Of a stretch of 64,000 nucleotides of DNA, positions 1 to 12,700 are shown one piece after another. Source of the stretch: Epiperipatus broadwayi (lineage: Eukaryota; Onychophora; Udeonychophora; Euonychophora; Peripatidae); the NCBI GenBank assembly GCA_028023455.1, contig JAQFVV010012419.1:746001-810000 (forward strand), read 5' to 3'. Every line of letters starts with the position of its first letter. The first letter of the stretch is position 1. Both the position numbers and the translations under genes were made by a program. Below the pieces are notes generated by a model. That model was not told where the DNA came from and did no database searches. It saw nothing but the letters and a program-made list of their open reading frames with translations.

Positions 1-3000
1 CTCTTGGTATTATTTTAAGCAATTGCCAACATTATATTAGTTGTTAAGTTTAATGTTAAATTAATTAAGCTAAATGATTTATGTATTATATTTTCATGTT
101 TGTTTTAAATTAATAACTTAGGATGAGAATGCAATAAGTGTGAAGGAAAGAGAAGATTGAAAATGGGATAAAACAATACTTTGAGTTTTTATTGTAAGGT
201 AACAGAATTTAAATTAATTTATTATGTTTTAAAGTATGAAATAATTAATAATCAATTCACTGTTATGATAAAGATCTGAGATATGGTAGTTATAATAATA
301 TATATAAAAAAATATGATAATGACATTTTAAAGAGCAATATGAAAGGATTAAATGTATAAATGATAAAAGTGTCTAATAAAAAAAAAAAGTTTTGATTTC
401 AGTTTTAATGTAATAAAGTAAACATTGACGGTTGTCAAATTATATACTTTGTTTTGTAAGACATCATCATTAGATTTGTAAGACAACAATTAATGGGAAG
501 ATAATATTGTAATATTATTATGCTGGTATGTTGCAAAATGATGGATGCTAGCAATATCCTTGTAGAGTTAGACAAATTATCATTCCAGGACATGATGAAT
601 GTGTTTAAGTTATACTTTTCTGAAGAACTGATGAAAATAATATAATGAGGTTAGTCTACGTGACATCCATATAAGTAGTTTTGAGACATAATGACATGAG
701 GAATTTCTATAAAATAAAGATGTTAAGATCCATAAGAGCTTAATGTAAAAGCCTGGTATTAAGGTATCATCAATGTTTGATTAAACATATGGTAAAATGT
801 AATCTATCATTTATTTCTTGATTAATTTATTCTAAACTTTAGGAGCTTGTAATAATGGCACGACGAGAGTTGATGAATGCCCACAATATTAAAATATATT
901 ATTGTGATCAGTATAAAAAAGGTGAGACCTTACAATCATTTTAAATTTTATTCAAAAACTTTTCATTTTAAATATAATATTAAAACCAACTGCTGTAAAA
1001 TATTTTGTATAAAAAATTAATTAAAAAAAATACGATTTAATTGATGGAATAAATGAATATTTTTAAAATGTATTTCTTATGAAACATATTAATACTGTCA
1101 GTGTGAAGTCACCATTTGGTTGCCTTGGAAATATAAAATTCACAGCTCTGGGAAAATAAAATAATATTTTTATAATTAAATTCAAATATAAATGAAAGAG
1201 ATAAAGTGCTTGTAATTGTTTAGCACTTATTGTAATGATTCTATATAACTTTTCAAAATACAACTATTGTTTTATAATAAGTGGAAAGTTTGCCATGTGT
1301 GACATATCCATAAATAGTCCTTCTCAAAACCTCTGCTTCTAAAATGAAAACATTTAATGACTATTTTAGTAAATAAAATCTACTTGATAATAAATGTTCA
1401 AATATAATCTCTTTTCAAAATGCTTACTTCATGTATATGTCACTACAAATAGATAAGATATAAAAATGTAAATTATTTTTGTTATTAATAAAAATAATTC
1501 AAAGAATTGAAAGGAACAAAAAAATTGTATAGTAAATGAATTTAATAACTTCAAAGTTGTTTTGAATTGAATTTTACTATTTTCATAACTATTATGTTTG
1601 TTATGTACATTATTACAAAGGCTAATGTTTGTTAATTTCATTATAAATAAATGTAAAAATGGACACATTCCATTACATTTAATAATAATCCATTATTTAA
1701 GATTCAGAATTTAGTACCATTACTAAGTATTTTCGTTTTTTGATTCAAGTATTTATTAATATCTCATATAAAAACAAAAAGTTAATCATGTAATCAGTTT
1801 CATGATAATTAAAGACTGGCAATGAAGTGATATTTAATAACATCATGTATTGTATTTCTGATATTAAATTTCAAGGTTTATTTTAATATAATTTTATTAT
1901 TGCTTAAAATATAAAATAATTTCTTGCTGAGTATTAATACATACCACAATAACTTCAATAAGTTAAGACTCAATAACAAAAAGTGAAAAATATTCAAATA
2001 TTATGTGCATGTTAGATGATAAAATTCTTTTGCATATACTGTTGGAAATTATCTTCTATTGTTATCACCATTGATTCTGATGTGCATAGTGGAGTCACAT
2101 AATCTGATATATTTCTTCCAACCCCTTCCCACTATCCCCTTGCATATGATACAACTTGATTATTGATAAGTTGTTTATTGAACTGGAAGTGCACAATACT
2201 TTTTAACACACTCATACATATATAGCAGATATTCTTTTTATGTGTATAATATGCATATATAAATTAAGATCATAATATAAATAACATTATAATTAATACA
2301 CTCCTTTCTTTATACTTTCTTCAAAGCAAACATAATTTTTTAAAAAAAAAAAAATGATACTGTAGTTATAAATAAATTGAGAAAATACATATTTACAGTG
2401 TGTTCTCTCATTCACATTCACCCCAAAACTAAAAAAACTTACTGTACTATATCTTTATGCTTTTAAATAAAATAAATATTAAAGATTTTTAATAGCAATT
2501 AAACATACTCTTAACAATATTTTTTTCCTTCAATAACTTTTTACCCTCAATGAAAATGTATTAGCAATCTATTTAAAAGTAAATTATAGCTTTTCTAGCT
2601 GTTTTTAAATCAGTACCAACTTAAATCTATACATTTATCCCTCCTTGCCATTACTTATTTAGATTTTCAGTTAAACTCTTCAAACTTTAAGTTTTCAGAT
2701 GCAATATAAAAACATTTGCTCTTTTTTTTTTGCGAAAATTGATAATTTCTATTTTATTGCTTTAAAAATATACAAGATGAATTTTTTTTAATTTCATAAA
2801 ACTATTAGCTTTATGCTTAAAAAATATTTTATTATGCAAAATATGGTGCCATAAACAATTTTTGCAAGGGTAAAAAAAGCAAAGAATAAAATGAATGTGC
2901 TTTCAATAAACCCAAAATCCTATTATGATTGCATTCATGGCTGTTGTCGTATTGTAAAATTATTAAAGTTATTTATTTTTTGAATAGTGTATAGTATATA

Positions 3001-3900
3001 TTAAAATAGTATGTATCGCAACTTAATTGTATATCTATTATTTGGGAAAAAACACTATCATTGTTACTTCATATATAATCATCAAAAGAAAAGTATCATT
3101 TGAGTAACATGAAGATTAGTATTAATGCAATAGAAATCTGTATATTCAAATGTTGACAAGCATATCAAAAAAATTTTACGTGTTGTATTGACATTCAGAA
3201 TAAAGGAGTTAAAGGATGATCTATTATAAAGCATATGATGTTGAAAGAGAACTACTATTATTAATTAATGTACAATATTAGACAATTCTTTCATATTTTT
3301 TGATGCTGTTGTAGACATGAATGTTCTACTGCTACATTTTTAATAGCAAATCTATGTAGAGATTTCAAAATATCTTTAGAGCTAAACAAAATATTCTACA
3401 CAAATTCATAACTGTAAAAACATTAACATTTGCCAACAAGTGTTCATAGTGGGGGGGGGGGGGGTTCAAATATTTGATGGAAAATCAAAATACCCATTTG
3501 ATAAGCTACCATTGCAGTGTGAATTGAAGATAATTTAAAATAGTCCCAGATATCAATTTTAAGGATAAAATATTCCATTATTTAATGTCAATGGTATAAG
3601 ATCACAATTATACATCACAAGAATACATTAGTTAACCCTACAAAAGACCTCACACACATGCTTACTGTATAAACAGAAAACACTCATTATTCAATAAATG
3701 ACTTAATCCAGAACTAAATTAAGCTTTATTTAAAACAAAATAAAGCTCAACTTCCTCTAAAAAAAGAATTAAATGTAAAGTAAAAAAAAGAATTTAAATT
3801 TATTTAGAAAGAGCAAAGGGATAAGTTAGTATTTATTATTTAAACAAAGAAAAGAAAAAGCAAGGGAAAAAACATCTAATTACAAATGGGATATTGTTTT
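1..3900. other. A+T-rich intergenic stretch
   Basis: Apart from the possible exon at 843-921, I see no coding signal, transposon ends or RNA gene here. There is a G14 run at 3451-3464 and several short A and T runs. Confidence 0.5.
843..921 (+). CDS. Possible internal exon of an unidentified plus-strand gene
   Basis: This is 26 codons plus one base between a plausible acceptor (ttctaaactttag) and a good donor (AAAAAG|gtgaga). Only one frame is open; it reads ELVIMARRELMNAHNI and then KIYYCDQYKK. Codon and base use is less A+T-rich than the surroundings. I do not recognise the protein. About 200 bases upstream (534-644) a short frame starts MMDASNILVELDKL and ends in a stop after 36 codons. 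It may be unrelated. If real, this gene would converge on POLRMT. Confidence 0.35.
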
Positions 3901-3908
3901 ATCATATA

Positions 3909-4007
3909 TTAGCTTATTATTGAAAAAAATATTTTAATTATTAATATTTGTCTTGAATAATTTCCTTTTGCTAACAAGTTAACCAAGAAACTCTGATGTC
4001 CCATGAA
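3909..4007 (-). CDS. POLRMT: Candidate terminal POLRMT exon
   Basis: This is an open frame of 32 codons and a stop after a strong pyrimidine-rich acceptor (gttcctcatccttctag), in phase 0 as needed after the motif C exon. The peptide starts FMGHQSFLVNLLAKGNY and later has a KIFFS stretch. This is vaguely like the end of T7-like polymerases, which close with a Gly-containing turn and a hydrophobic FFS-type tail. It is shorter than the usual 60-65 residues after motif C, so an exon may be missing in between, or this may be chance. An AATAAA hexamer lies about 70 bases past the stop (3832-3837). Confidence 0.3.
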   Translation of the reverse strand, partial: FMGHQSFLVNLLAKGNYSRQILIIKIFFSIIS

Positions 4008-5086
4008 CTAGAAGGATGAGGAACAACATCTATGGAGTAACAAGATCCCTCAATATGAGTAATAATGGGGTTGCAAAAATAGCTATTCATGTGATATTCA
4101 GGAAAATATACACAAAATATTTTAATATATTAATGAAATGCTCATTGTAGACAATTTTCAATATAGTGATAGAAAGATAACTATTTGACCTATTTTATTC
4201 TAAATTGGACAGAAATGTAGTTAAACTAATAATTAAGTAATTGCATAATACCTTATAACTCCATATGTGCATGAAATTCAGAAATTAAGGATTCTCTTTG
4301 CATCTATGAATTAGGTTATTATTTTTGGTATTCCATTGTATATCAGTTTGCAGCCATTTAGTCTCCTTGAAAATAAATCTAGACTAGTACTATAGGTAAG
4401 ACATATTACTAATAACTTAAGAGTTGAAGCAATAATGCTGATTAAGGGCTTAAATCTAATTTTTGTGAATATTTCAGTTAAATGATCAATCAGACAGAAT
4501 TCAATATGGCAAAAACATATATATTGAACTAAGTGAAAAGTGATACTTCATACAAATGAATAAAGCAACTTCTTCAATATAAACACATCAAATTAGATCC
4601 ACTCAGCAATTCTCCAATCGAAAGAACAGGAAGACCATCAATCAACTGATCACTCTGGCATTTTTTTTTACTGGGTTATCATAATAAATTGTCATCAAAA
4701 AATTGCAATTAATCATGATGGATACATTATTTCACTGAGCCCACCTAAAACAATTTCTCATAACTTATGGGAGATTCAGAAAGTCTGATATACCAGGGTA
4801 GATAGCAATATACACATGATGAATATTAAATATCAAACAAAATATGCTTTTAGATTAAACTTCTCTATAGAAATTTCAATACTTTCATTCACCCTTCAAA
4901 ACAAATAATATAAAACCATTTATACATATATGTTATTATAATCTATAAGTAAATTAACGACAAATTTTAGACTCAGAATAATTAATATACATACAATTTG
5001 AAATAAAAAATTACTTTATAGAAGCAAAATAAAAATAAGTAAATCTTAATAAGCATAAAAATTATAAACATATTTATGGCAATTAC

Positions 5087-5159
5087 CTTGTTCATCTGGT
5101 CTACAGAACTGGCGTATGTTAAAAAGCTATCATGAACAGCCAAAAAAGGAACTCCTTCT
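5087..5159 (-). CDS. POLRMT: POLRMT exon with catalytic motif C (VHDS)
   Basis: This exon is one base plus 24 codons, phase 2 to 0. The acceptor is ttattgtgtttctag and the donor AACAAG|gtaatt. It encodes EGVPFLAVHDSF, then LTYASSVDQMNK. The His-Asp-Ser carries the second metal-binding Asp of the polymerase palm and is intact. V-D-Q-M-N is the family's downstream helix. Together with the HSLD exon it gives an ungapped match to animal POLRMT across the intron. The intron between them (5160-32037) carries a hAT remnant, a whole Gypsy element with a 10.7-kb insertion, and several foldback repeats. Confidence 0.95.
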
Positions 5160-6562
5160 CTAGAAACACAATAAATAAATATATACTTTTTTTAAAAAAA
5201 GTTTCGATTAAAAAAAAAAAAACTGAACTCACTTCATAAGAGAATGTATATCAGATATGAAAAACTTAGTGACTGTAATGATAATATGAAATCGTTTAGT
5301 AAATTTATCCAGAGACACAATACAATTACCATCATCATTAGTTATGTCTGACCCAGATCTGTTTTACTACTCTTAACCAAGTTTAAAGTGGTAAAATATG
5401 AAACATTTATTAGTGATTCTCATTACTAAATGCTGTCAAATATCAATTCTTTATTATCATAAATGGTATTTGTCCAGAATGGTTTATATTTGGATTTTTA
5501 AGATCTTTACTGGAATCTTGACTGATTAACAGACATTCTTGTGTCAATCACTGTTATAAATATATACACTTTTACAAGAAATTAGATTGTTCAATAATAT
5601 GACCAAAATAAAACAATTTCAACTAGTCATTTATGCTGACCTGACCAAGTATCCACTTGCTTGTTTTTGTATTAACTGTTATATCAAAAATCTACACAAT
5701 TACGACAGACTTTTAAAAGCATTAGTTTTTTCTTACTTGGACTTAAATAACATATTATATATATATATTTAAAGAGAGTCGGTATAAATGTATCAAAAGT
5801 AATTGTTGTGGAAATTTAGTTTTCAATTATTAAGAGTAGTCTTAAAATATTACAAAGTGAAAGCCAGATCCAGATATAATATCTGCAAGGGCTTCTAGTG
5901 GGTTTGAATAACATTTCAAATGAAACCATTTATCCAGAGGACATTTCAGATTAGTCTATGTTTACATAATTAATGATATTGATAACAGAAAGTATTATGG
6001 CAATTTCAATTGTCTTTTGTTATTTTAAAACAGGAGTTGAAAATTAGCAATGTAGTGATTGACACAAACACAATAATATCCATAATAGGCAAATATATTT
6101 TATTACTTTCACAAAAAAAAGTTTTATTTTTATATAAAATAAAATTGTCCATTTAGTTTGAGTATGTATTTTATAAAGAATTGATTATCTATAATGAGGC
6201 TGATTTATTTCTTGCAAACAATCACTAGGGCATACTAAAAGATAATTTAGGTGAAATTAAAAAAAATGTCACAATACAATAAAATATATCATGCAATAGA
6301 TTTGCCAATATTAACTGACAAATCATTTTTAAAAAAATACATTTACAATTTCATTTAAGAATTAAACATAAACTGGTATAGTTTATATATATCATTAGCA
6401 GGATGGCTAGAAATTATTCCACCATTTTTAGAGATGATTACAATTTCCATTGCCATACATTCTTAAATTAATCCCATTCTTTGATCCACATCAAACCATT
6501 CACAGTAAAATAAAATGGTTTTAAGTATGTGCATTCCCAAATAAACACACATCACTATACCC

Positions 6563-7006
6563 CAGGAGTCGGCAATTGTTTTGTATCGGGGGCCGCCACA
6601 GAAGTTGGTGGAGAGCCGCATCGGGGGCCACTTTGTGGAAGCGAATGTTAGTGGAGGGCCGTACCTTTTTTCCATGACACAATAAACACACTGCTTTATT
6701 CCCTGTATTACCAAAGAAATATTTGTTTGTCCATTCTTCATTAAACACATGACATTCATCACCGATTTTACATTTTTTTGGAGCATTCATGGTTTCTCTA
6801 AAATTGGAAATGTATATATTTGCTAATGCAAAGACAAAATTGAAATTAACCAGATCAACTGGAAAAGCACTGCACATTGTATCTACACTGAATATGTGTA
6901 TTGACGTGTCCATTCTAGTGGAAAATATGAGATGAATCTTCGGTCGTGCATAGGAAGGAAATCTCAGTTCAAGGTGGATTTTTCTGATTGTCTTGGTGGC
7001 CGGCAT
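6563..7006 (-). pseudogene. N-terminal relic of a ZBED/GTF2IRD2-like hAT transposase
   Basis: The minus-strand frame holds the segment EEWTNKYFFGNTGNKAVCLL followed by C-H-G-K-K. It matches the zinc-binding N-terminus of hAT transposases related to ZBED5 and GTF2IRD2 (pattern EEWTxKYFF...VCLxC). The DDE catalytic core and dimerisation region are absent because the element is only 480 bp long. It is not expected to be functional. Confidence 0.7.
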
Positions 7007-7042
7007 AAAAACTCTTAGTGGGCCGCTATTTGCCCACCCCTA
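6563..7042 (-). mobile_element. Deleted hAT transposon
   Basis: The left end reads CAGGAGTCGGCAA and the right end, read inward, TAGGGGTGGGCAA, the usual look of one hAT terminal repeat. The 8-bp flanks ctataccc (6555-6562) and atatactc (7043-7050) match at six of eight positions, as expected of an old hAT target duplication. At 480 bp it keeps only the start of a transposase. The subterminal GGCCGC-rich stretches are typical of the family and stand out from the A+T-rich surroundings. Confidence 0.85.
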
Positions 7043-7468
7043 ATATACTCATTAAATATTCATATAAATTGCTAACAACTCCCTGGGCAAAACAACTAAC
7101 ACATAAGCCTGTATATATATTGATACTTATTACAAATGAATTATAGAATTCAATAAGTAGAAACAATTACTTCAACTTCTAAAAACGGTATAATATTCAA
7201 TCATACTCATCAAGCATATAAATATAGATAAAAATATTGAATAAAAAATAATTGTAATGGATCGAAAAAAAATGATAAAATGGTAAGACTAATTAACTCT
7301 AGAAATAATGACAAGAAGGGATTGGCAAGCGTAGAAGTGTTGATGAAAAGAATGAAATAGAAAAAGAACATTTTTCTCATTTTTTTCTCCCCATTAGCAT
7401 ACTCCATGACAAGTGGACATGTTAAGGCTGTAAGCCTAAAAGAAGAACAAATAAAGGACTTAACAACC

Positions 7469-7766
7469 TGTACAACACAGTTATAATCTAAAGACTGCTA
7501 AAATATAATGACCTGTATTAATATGAGGTAATTGAAAGGGACTATGTTAGTTTAAGTTCCATTGTAAATAATCAAACTAATGTATCATCAAATAACTGAT
7601 AACATAATTGTAATGTTAATAATCCTTGGTTTTTTTGTATCTTAATTTCATGTTATAAATGCTTTTTGTTTACTATAATAATAAAATAACTAAGTTGCAA
7701 ACCTCTACGAGTCCAACCTTATTTATGCAATTTCAGCTGAGTTTTAACTCCCTGAAAATACTTGTA
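7469..7766 (+). repeat. Left LTR of the split Gypsy element
   Basis: This is the 298-bp 5' LTR. It starts TGTACAACACAG and ends near ATACTTGTA just before the primer-binding site at about 7769. It is about 97% identical to 22185-22481. Confidence 0.85.
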
Positions 7767-7929
7767 GATGGCGCAATCGGACAGGATAATGGAGGTCATC
7801 ATTTTATAAACAATAGAGAGAAGATAAAAAGTAATTTCAAATAGCTCATACGAACATAGCTTTTCCTTCGCAAAATATCCGAGAATTTGAGATCGGAAAT
7901 CCAGCTGAATTGACCCTATAGAGGAACAA

Positions 7930-8600
7930 TTGGAACGATACATGAGACTGAATAAAATCGAATATGACAAAACTAAAGTCTCAATATTATTATTCTTCGC
8001 TGGAACAGATGTATTGCAAATTGTCAAACAATTAGTGGACAATAAAATCCCAGAACAGTTATCGTACACAGTATTAGTGGAAAAACTTACTGCATATTTT
8101 CAGTCTGCAGTTACCAAGAGTCACACGCCTATGGTTTAGAATACAAAAATAGCACTCACATGAAACCTATTCCGAATATAATACTGCATTGCGAACCTTG
8201 CCACGAGACTGTTTATTTTCTGATCTTGACGACATGCTCTTAGATCAATTTCTCTACGGCATGATTGGCCATAATTTGAGAAAATTATTGCTCAGCAAAA
8301 TAGACATTGATTACAACACTGCAATTACCAAATATATTGCTCATGAGATGATGGTAACAAACGCGACGGAATTCTAAGCTGGAACTAAGGAAGCAAATAT
8401 TGCTGTAAGCATACGTAAAACGAAAACAGCGGAAACGTCATCAAGAACACAAAGAGAGAATTTTACTTGTTTTTGTTTCAGCATAAAGGGACACGTAAAA
8501 AGTGTGCAAATTCAAAAACCAAAAGTGCCATATTTGTGGCATAAAAGGCCATATGGCAAGCATTTGCAGAAAAAATAACAATCAACAAGATCGCATGTAA
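7930..8600 (+). pseudogene. Gag-like region with zinc knuckle, broken
   Basis: Two short frames (7930-8139 and 8189-8377) look like capsid-region gag sequence with charged helices. Near 8527-8580 the segment CHICGIKGHMASICR is a CCHC nucleic-acid-binding knuckle (C-x2-C-x4-H-x4-C). A second, degraded knuckle lies just before it. Stops and frameshifts separate the pieces, so no intact Gag is made. Confidence 0.7.
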
Positions 8601-8659
8601 AATTAACGGGAACCATGGACAAAAGGTCAGAAATTAAAGATAAGTGAACATATTATACT

Positions 8660-9797
8660 AGAGTTAATAATCGTGGAAACTAAAGTTACAATGGAGATAG
8701 ACAGTGGAGCAGGACTATCCATCATGTCTCTAATGGACTGGAACAAAATAAATTTGAGACAAGTCAAAATAAATTCTAGACAAAACAAATGTAATCACCA
8801 CAGACGTGAATATGTTCCAGTAAAATTAAACAACAAAAACAAAACCCTATCTTTAATAGTCAAGAGGAACATCAAACCCTTACTAGGCAGAAATTGGTTC
8901 CGCCCGTTAGGCATATCCATCCAGATTATCAAAATGATAAAACTGGAAAATATAGTGTGTAAGCAATCTTCGTGGAAAACTTGTTTGTTTTAGGGATAAG
9001 TCCAGTAAATTCTGAACTAACTGAAGATTCACAACCAGTGATATGTAAACCTCGGACGGTTCCTTTTGCACTCAGAACCAAGGTAGAAAAGAGTTTAGCA
9101 AGTCTTGTAAAGTATGGCATGTTATCACCCATAGAAGATTCGGATTGGGACACTCCAACTGTGGTAGTAGCAAAACCTGATGCAAGTTTACAGATCTGTG
9201 GAGATTATAGGGTTACAGTAAACTGTTATCTAAACAGAAGTGCATATCCTGTTCCAAATGTCTCAGAAATACTGGCATCACTTCAGAAAGCTGCCATTTT
9301 TGCAAAAATTGACCTGAAGTCTGCTTTCCACCAGATCCCAGTCTCTGATAAAACAGCCAAAATATTAACCTTGAGTACACGTCAGATTTTTCCAATGCAA
9401 CAAATTGCCATTCGGAATTACGACAGCCCCCAATATCTTTCAGTACAATATCGATCAATTAATGCATAATGTGAAGGGCATAATCCCCTATCTGGATGAT
9501 TTGTTAATCTATGCACAATTAGAGACAGAATTGGAAGAATGTGTACTTACCGAAAGTGCTAGACTGGAGCAAGTGGGAATTAAAATTAACGTCAACAAAA
9601 GCATTTGGTTTACAAAAGAAATAGTTTTTGATACATATCATTAACCAACTAGTAAACGTCCAAATCTGGAAAAGGTCATGGCCATAAAAAATGCTTCCAC
9701 ACCAAAAAAATGTAAAGGACTTGCAGGCTTTCTTGGGATTACTTTGTTTCTTTAAAATTTTCTTGAAGGGAAAATCATACAAATTAAAACCCCTCTA
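8660..9797 (+). pseudogene. Protease and reverse transcriptase of the split Gypsy element, broken
   Basis: The protease part begins around MEIDSGAGLSIMS, with the D-S-G-A active site, and ends in a LLGRNW motif. The reverse transcriptase follows with LRLCGDY-like (LQICGDYR) and KIDLKSAFHQIP motifs, then MPFGITTAPNIFQ, and an intact catalytic YLDD near 9490. At least two frameshifts break it. The frame runs to about 9797, where the foreign insertion begins in the connection region before RNase H. Confidence 0.85.
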
Positions 9798-12700
9798 TAT
9801 ATTGTGACCCTCTGAATAGGCACAAGCAAGCAAATCATAGTATATCAATAGTGGGTGACCGCATTGTATTGTAAAAAAAAAAAAAAAAATGGAAAAAAAA
9901 AAGGAACTGGAAATTGTTTAAAGCTTTAGATGTTGATTGATTATGCATTTTGATTGACCACTTTATAAGCATTTATTATTATTATTATTATTATGGTCAA
10001 TAGAATATTTAATGTAAGAAAGAGGGGTTATTTATTATAGGAATTAGTATATTTTGTCAGAAGGTTGCAAGGTTATTTTATTTAGTATCTAATATTTGTT
10101 TGAATGGTTTCCTGATCTATTATTCATTGACACCCATCCATGTTCAGATATTGATTAGTAAAACATGTCTAACCTATAGCCAGATTAGTTGTATTTAGTC
10201 AAGATAATTTAATATTTATATTACAGTGTATGTGCACGAGTGTATATCTGTATTATGTTTCATTTCATTTTCATCTTTTAATAACAGCAGACAAGAGTAC
10301 ATTTACAATAAAAACATTTAAATTACAGTAATTACCTTTAATAATTTAACAAATATATATTATTTTTTTTCCAATGATTAATGGATATTTGGATCAGTGG
10401 AGTATTTTACAAATTAAATAAATTATTAATCATTTTTGTTAACAGTTAATTAATATTCATTTATTTCAAGTTTGTAAAAAGTTATTTTTTTTTATTGTTA
10501 CTTTTTTTTGATTTAATTGTGAAGGTCAAAATTTTTTTTTTTAGAAAAGATTTCTTGCATAGTAAATAAGCTTCAGTGCAAAAGGTGGAGTTAACCTTTT
10601 GAGTGCAGATGACCTTTTGATGGAAGGAAGAGATGTCTATTTAACAAATAGTCTTTATTAAAAATTGCTCATTATTGATATAATTGCAGCCAGTATATTA
10701 TTCTTCTCTGCTATAACAAGTATATATCTCTTCCAGAAGTCAAATTAATTTAAAAAAAGTTTTAAAGTAAACTTCAAGAGAGTCATAGGAAATTCTAGTA
10801 CGGAAAAAGTCTTCAACTAGAATGTCAGGCTAGAATATAAGAAGGTATATCGGTTTTCATTTCTTTACCTAATTTAAACGTTTGAGTTAACCACCTCATA
10901 CTTATTACTATTTTAAAATGTATATCTATAATATTAAGCTTGCATTACCTTATTTATTTACTATTAAGAAGGAAGTTAGAGTGCATGAACTTTATAATCA
11001 TCTAACTAATCTACGTGAATTTTATAATATCTTTTGGAAATGTGTGCAGAACATTTTTGCAGGATTTATTTTAACTTCTCATTTCATTTTCCATCTTACT
11101 TCCACAAAAGTTAAATTAAAATTAAAGGATATGTGTATTTTACAGTAACATGCTATATTTAAATGCATTACGAAAAAATGACCCTGAATAATTAAAAGAT
11201 ACTACTTATTAAATATGTACTTAAATTGGATGGAAGGACGGGAATGCGGTATATTTCTGTTCTCTTCAATATGGATGCATTATAAAATAAATTATTATTA
11301 ATTGTGGAATTACCAACGTATTATGACATATTAATTTGCAATGTTTAAAAATAACTATATGTATGCTAGCTTATAAAATGTCGAAAAAAAAACAAATGCT
11401 ATTTAAGAAATTTATTAAGAACAATTGCTTATTTAATTTAAGAACCACTACAGAGTGAATTAAATAATTGTTGTATAACTGTAGCTGAAATGTCTTTCAT
11501 ATTAACGTCAGTATAAAGGTTCGTTTCTTATGTATGATGTAGTAAACTCAATTAGCTATGCTAAGAACATTGGAGATACTAGATCAAATTTAAATTACGA
11601 TTATTTTTTTTCTTGTCCTACAGAAATTTATTTTGTTTCTTATTCTTAATAAACATGAACTCAGTTTGGAATCTATCTCCGTATCATTTAATCAACTTGG
11701 AAAAAGACTTTGCAAGTGAACTTTTTATTTTAAGTCAAAGAAACAAATGACTTTTGTTTCTTTATTTTTTTTATTACTTGTCATCATCAATGTACATGAT
11801 AGACAGATAGGCATATTTATTATTATGTTTTGTTTATAATTTTGTGCTATTATAAACTTCTAGATCGTCTCGGAATGCATATTCACAAATTGTGGATATG
11901 CGGGTAAAATTAATTTTATTCAAACATGCTTTGTTTTATTTTACGAAGGTAAAAATATTTTTTTTTATTATATGGTTAAAGAGAGGTGTATATTTTATCT
12001 TGTATATTTTTCTTTATCAAAGTGAGAATTTTGGCTTCAAAGTAGCGAGTGTCTGATAGAAATATTCTGCCAGAAGTAGCAAAGAAATCTCGTTCGTAAT
12101 ATTCGACTATTTAAATTTTAAAATAATTTAAAGTTTATTCTGAATTAAAAGTTATATTTTAAGGTATCATTTAATTACCGTATTATTTGCATAGTATATA
12201 ACTTAGAATTTTTCTTACATTCTTATTTAAGCATATGTGTGTCTGTCTTGCGCAATTAGTATATTTACTGGGTAAAAGTTCATTTTATAAATATTTTCCC
12301 CGTATGCATTTCGGATATTGTCGTATTCTAAAGAATTGAAAGGATTAGTAGGTTATCTGTATGTATTTATCTGCCAGCATATATATAATGTTAGACATCT
12401 AGAAGAGCTTTGGGAATGGAAATTACTCTGGATGCGTTCTGTGTTTGTAGGGATAAGAGATTTTGCCTATGTAGTATATTTTAATAATTTTCCATGAGTA
12501 GAGCCTATTTTATATTGTATGCGTATTATGAAATGATAGTTTTGAAGTTGGGTGATGTTTTCTTATGGTCCTGGTGATGAGGAAAAGTCCCACACCAATA
12601 GCATATTTCAGAATTAGATGAGTTATTGTTGAAGTATGAAATGATATTTAGGAAGTTGAGTGATGTTTTTCTTATAGTCCTGGTGATGAGGAAAAGTCCC

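Noticed and set aside
5233-5272. A 40-bp exon just upstream of the motif C exon
   Set aside because: It has a fine donor and acceptor and reads in frame into the motif C exon. It lacks the HSLD motif, though, and the exon at 32038-32142 supplies exactly the missing sequence with the right split Arg codon.
9960-9995. (ATT)n and other short microsatellites as functional sites
   Set aside because: These are simple-sequence tracts expected in such A+T-rich DNA; nothing suggests a role.
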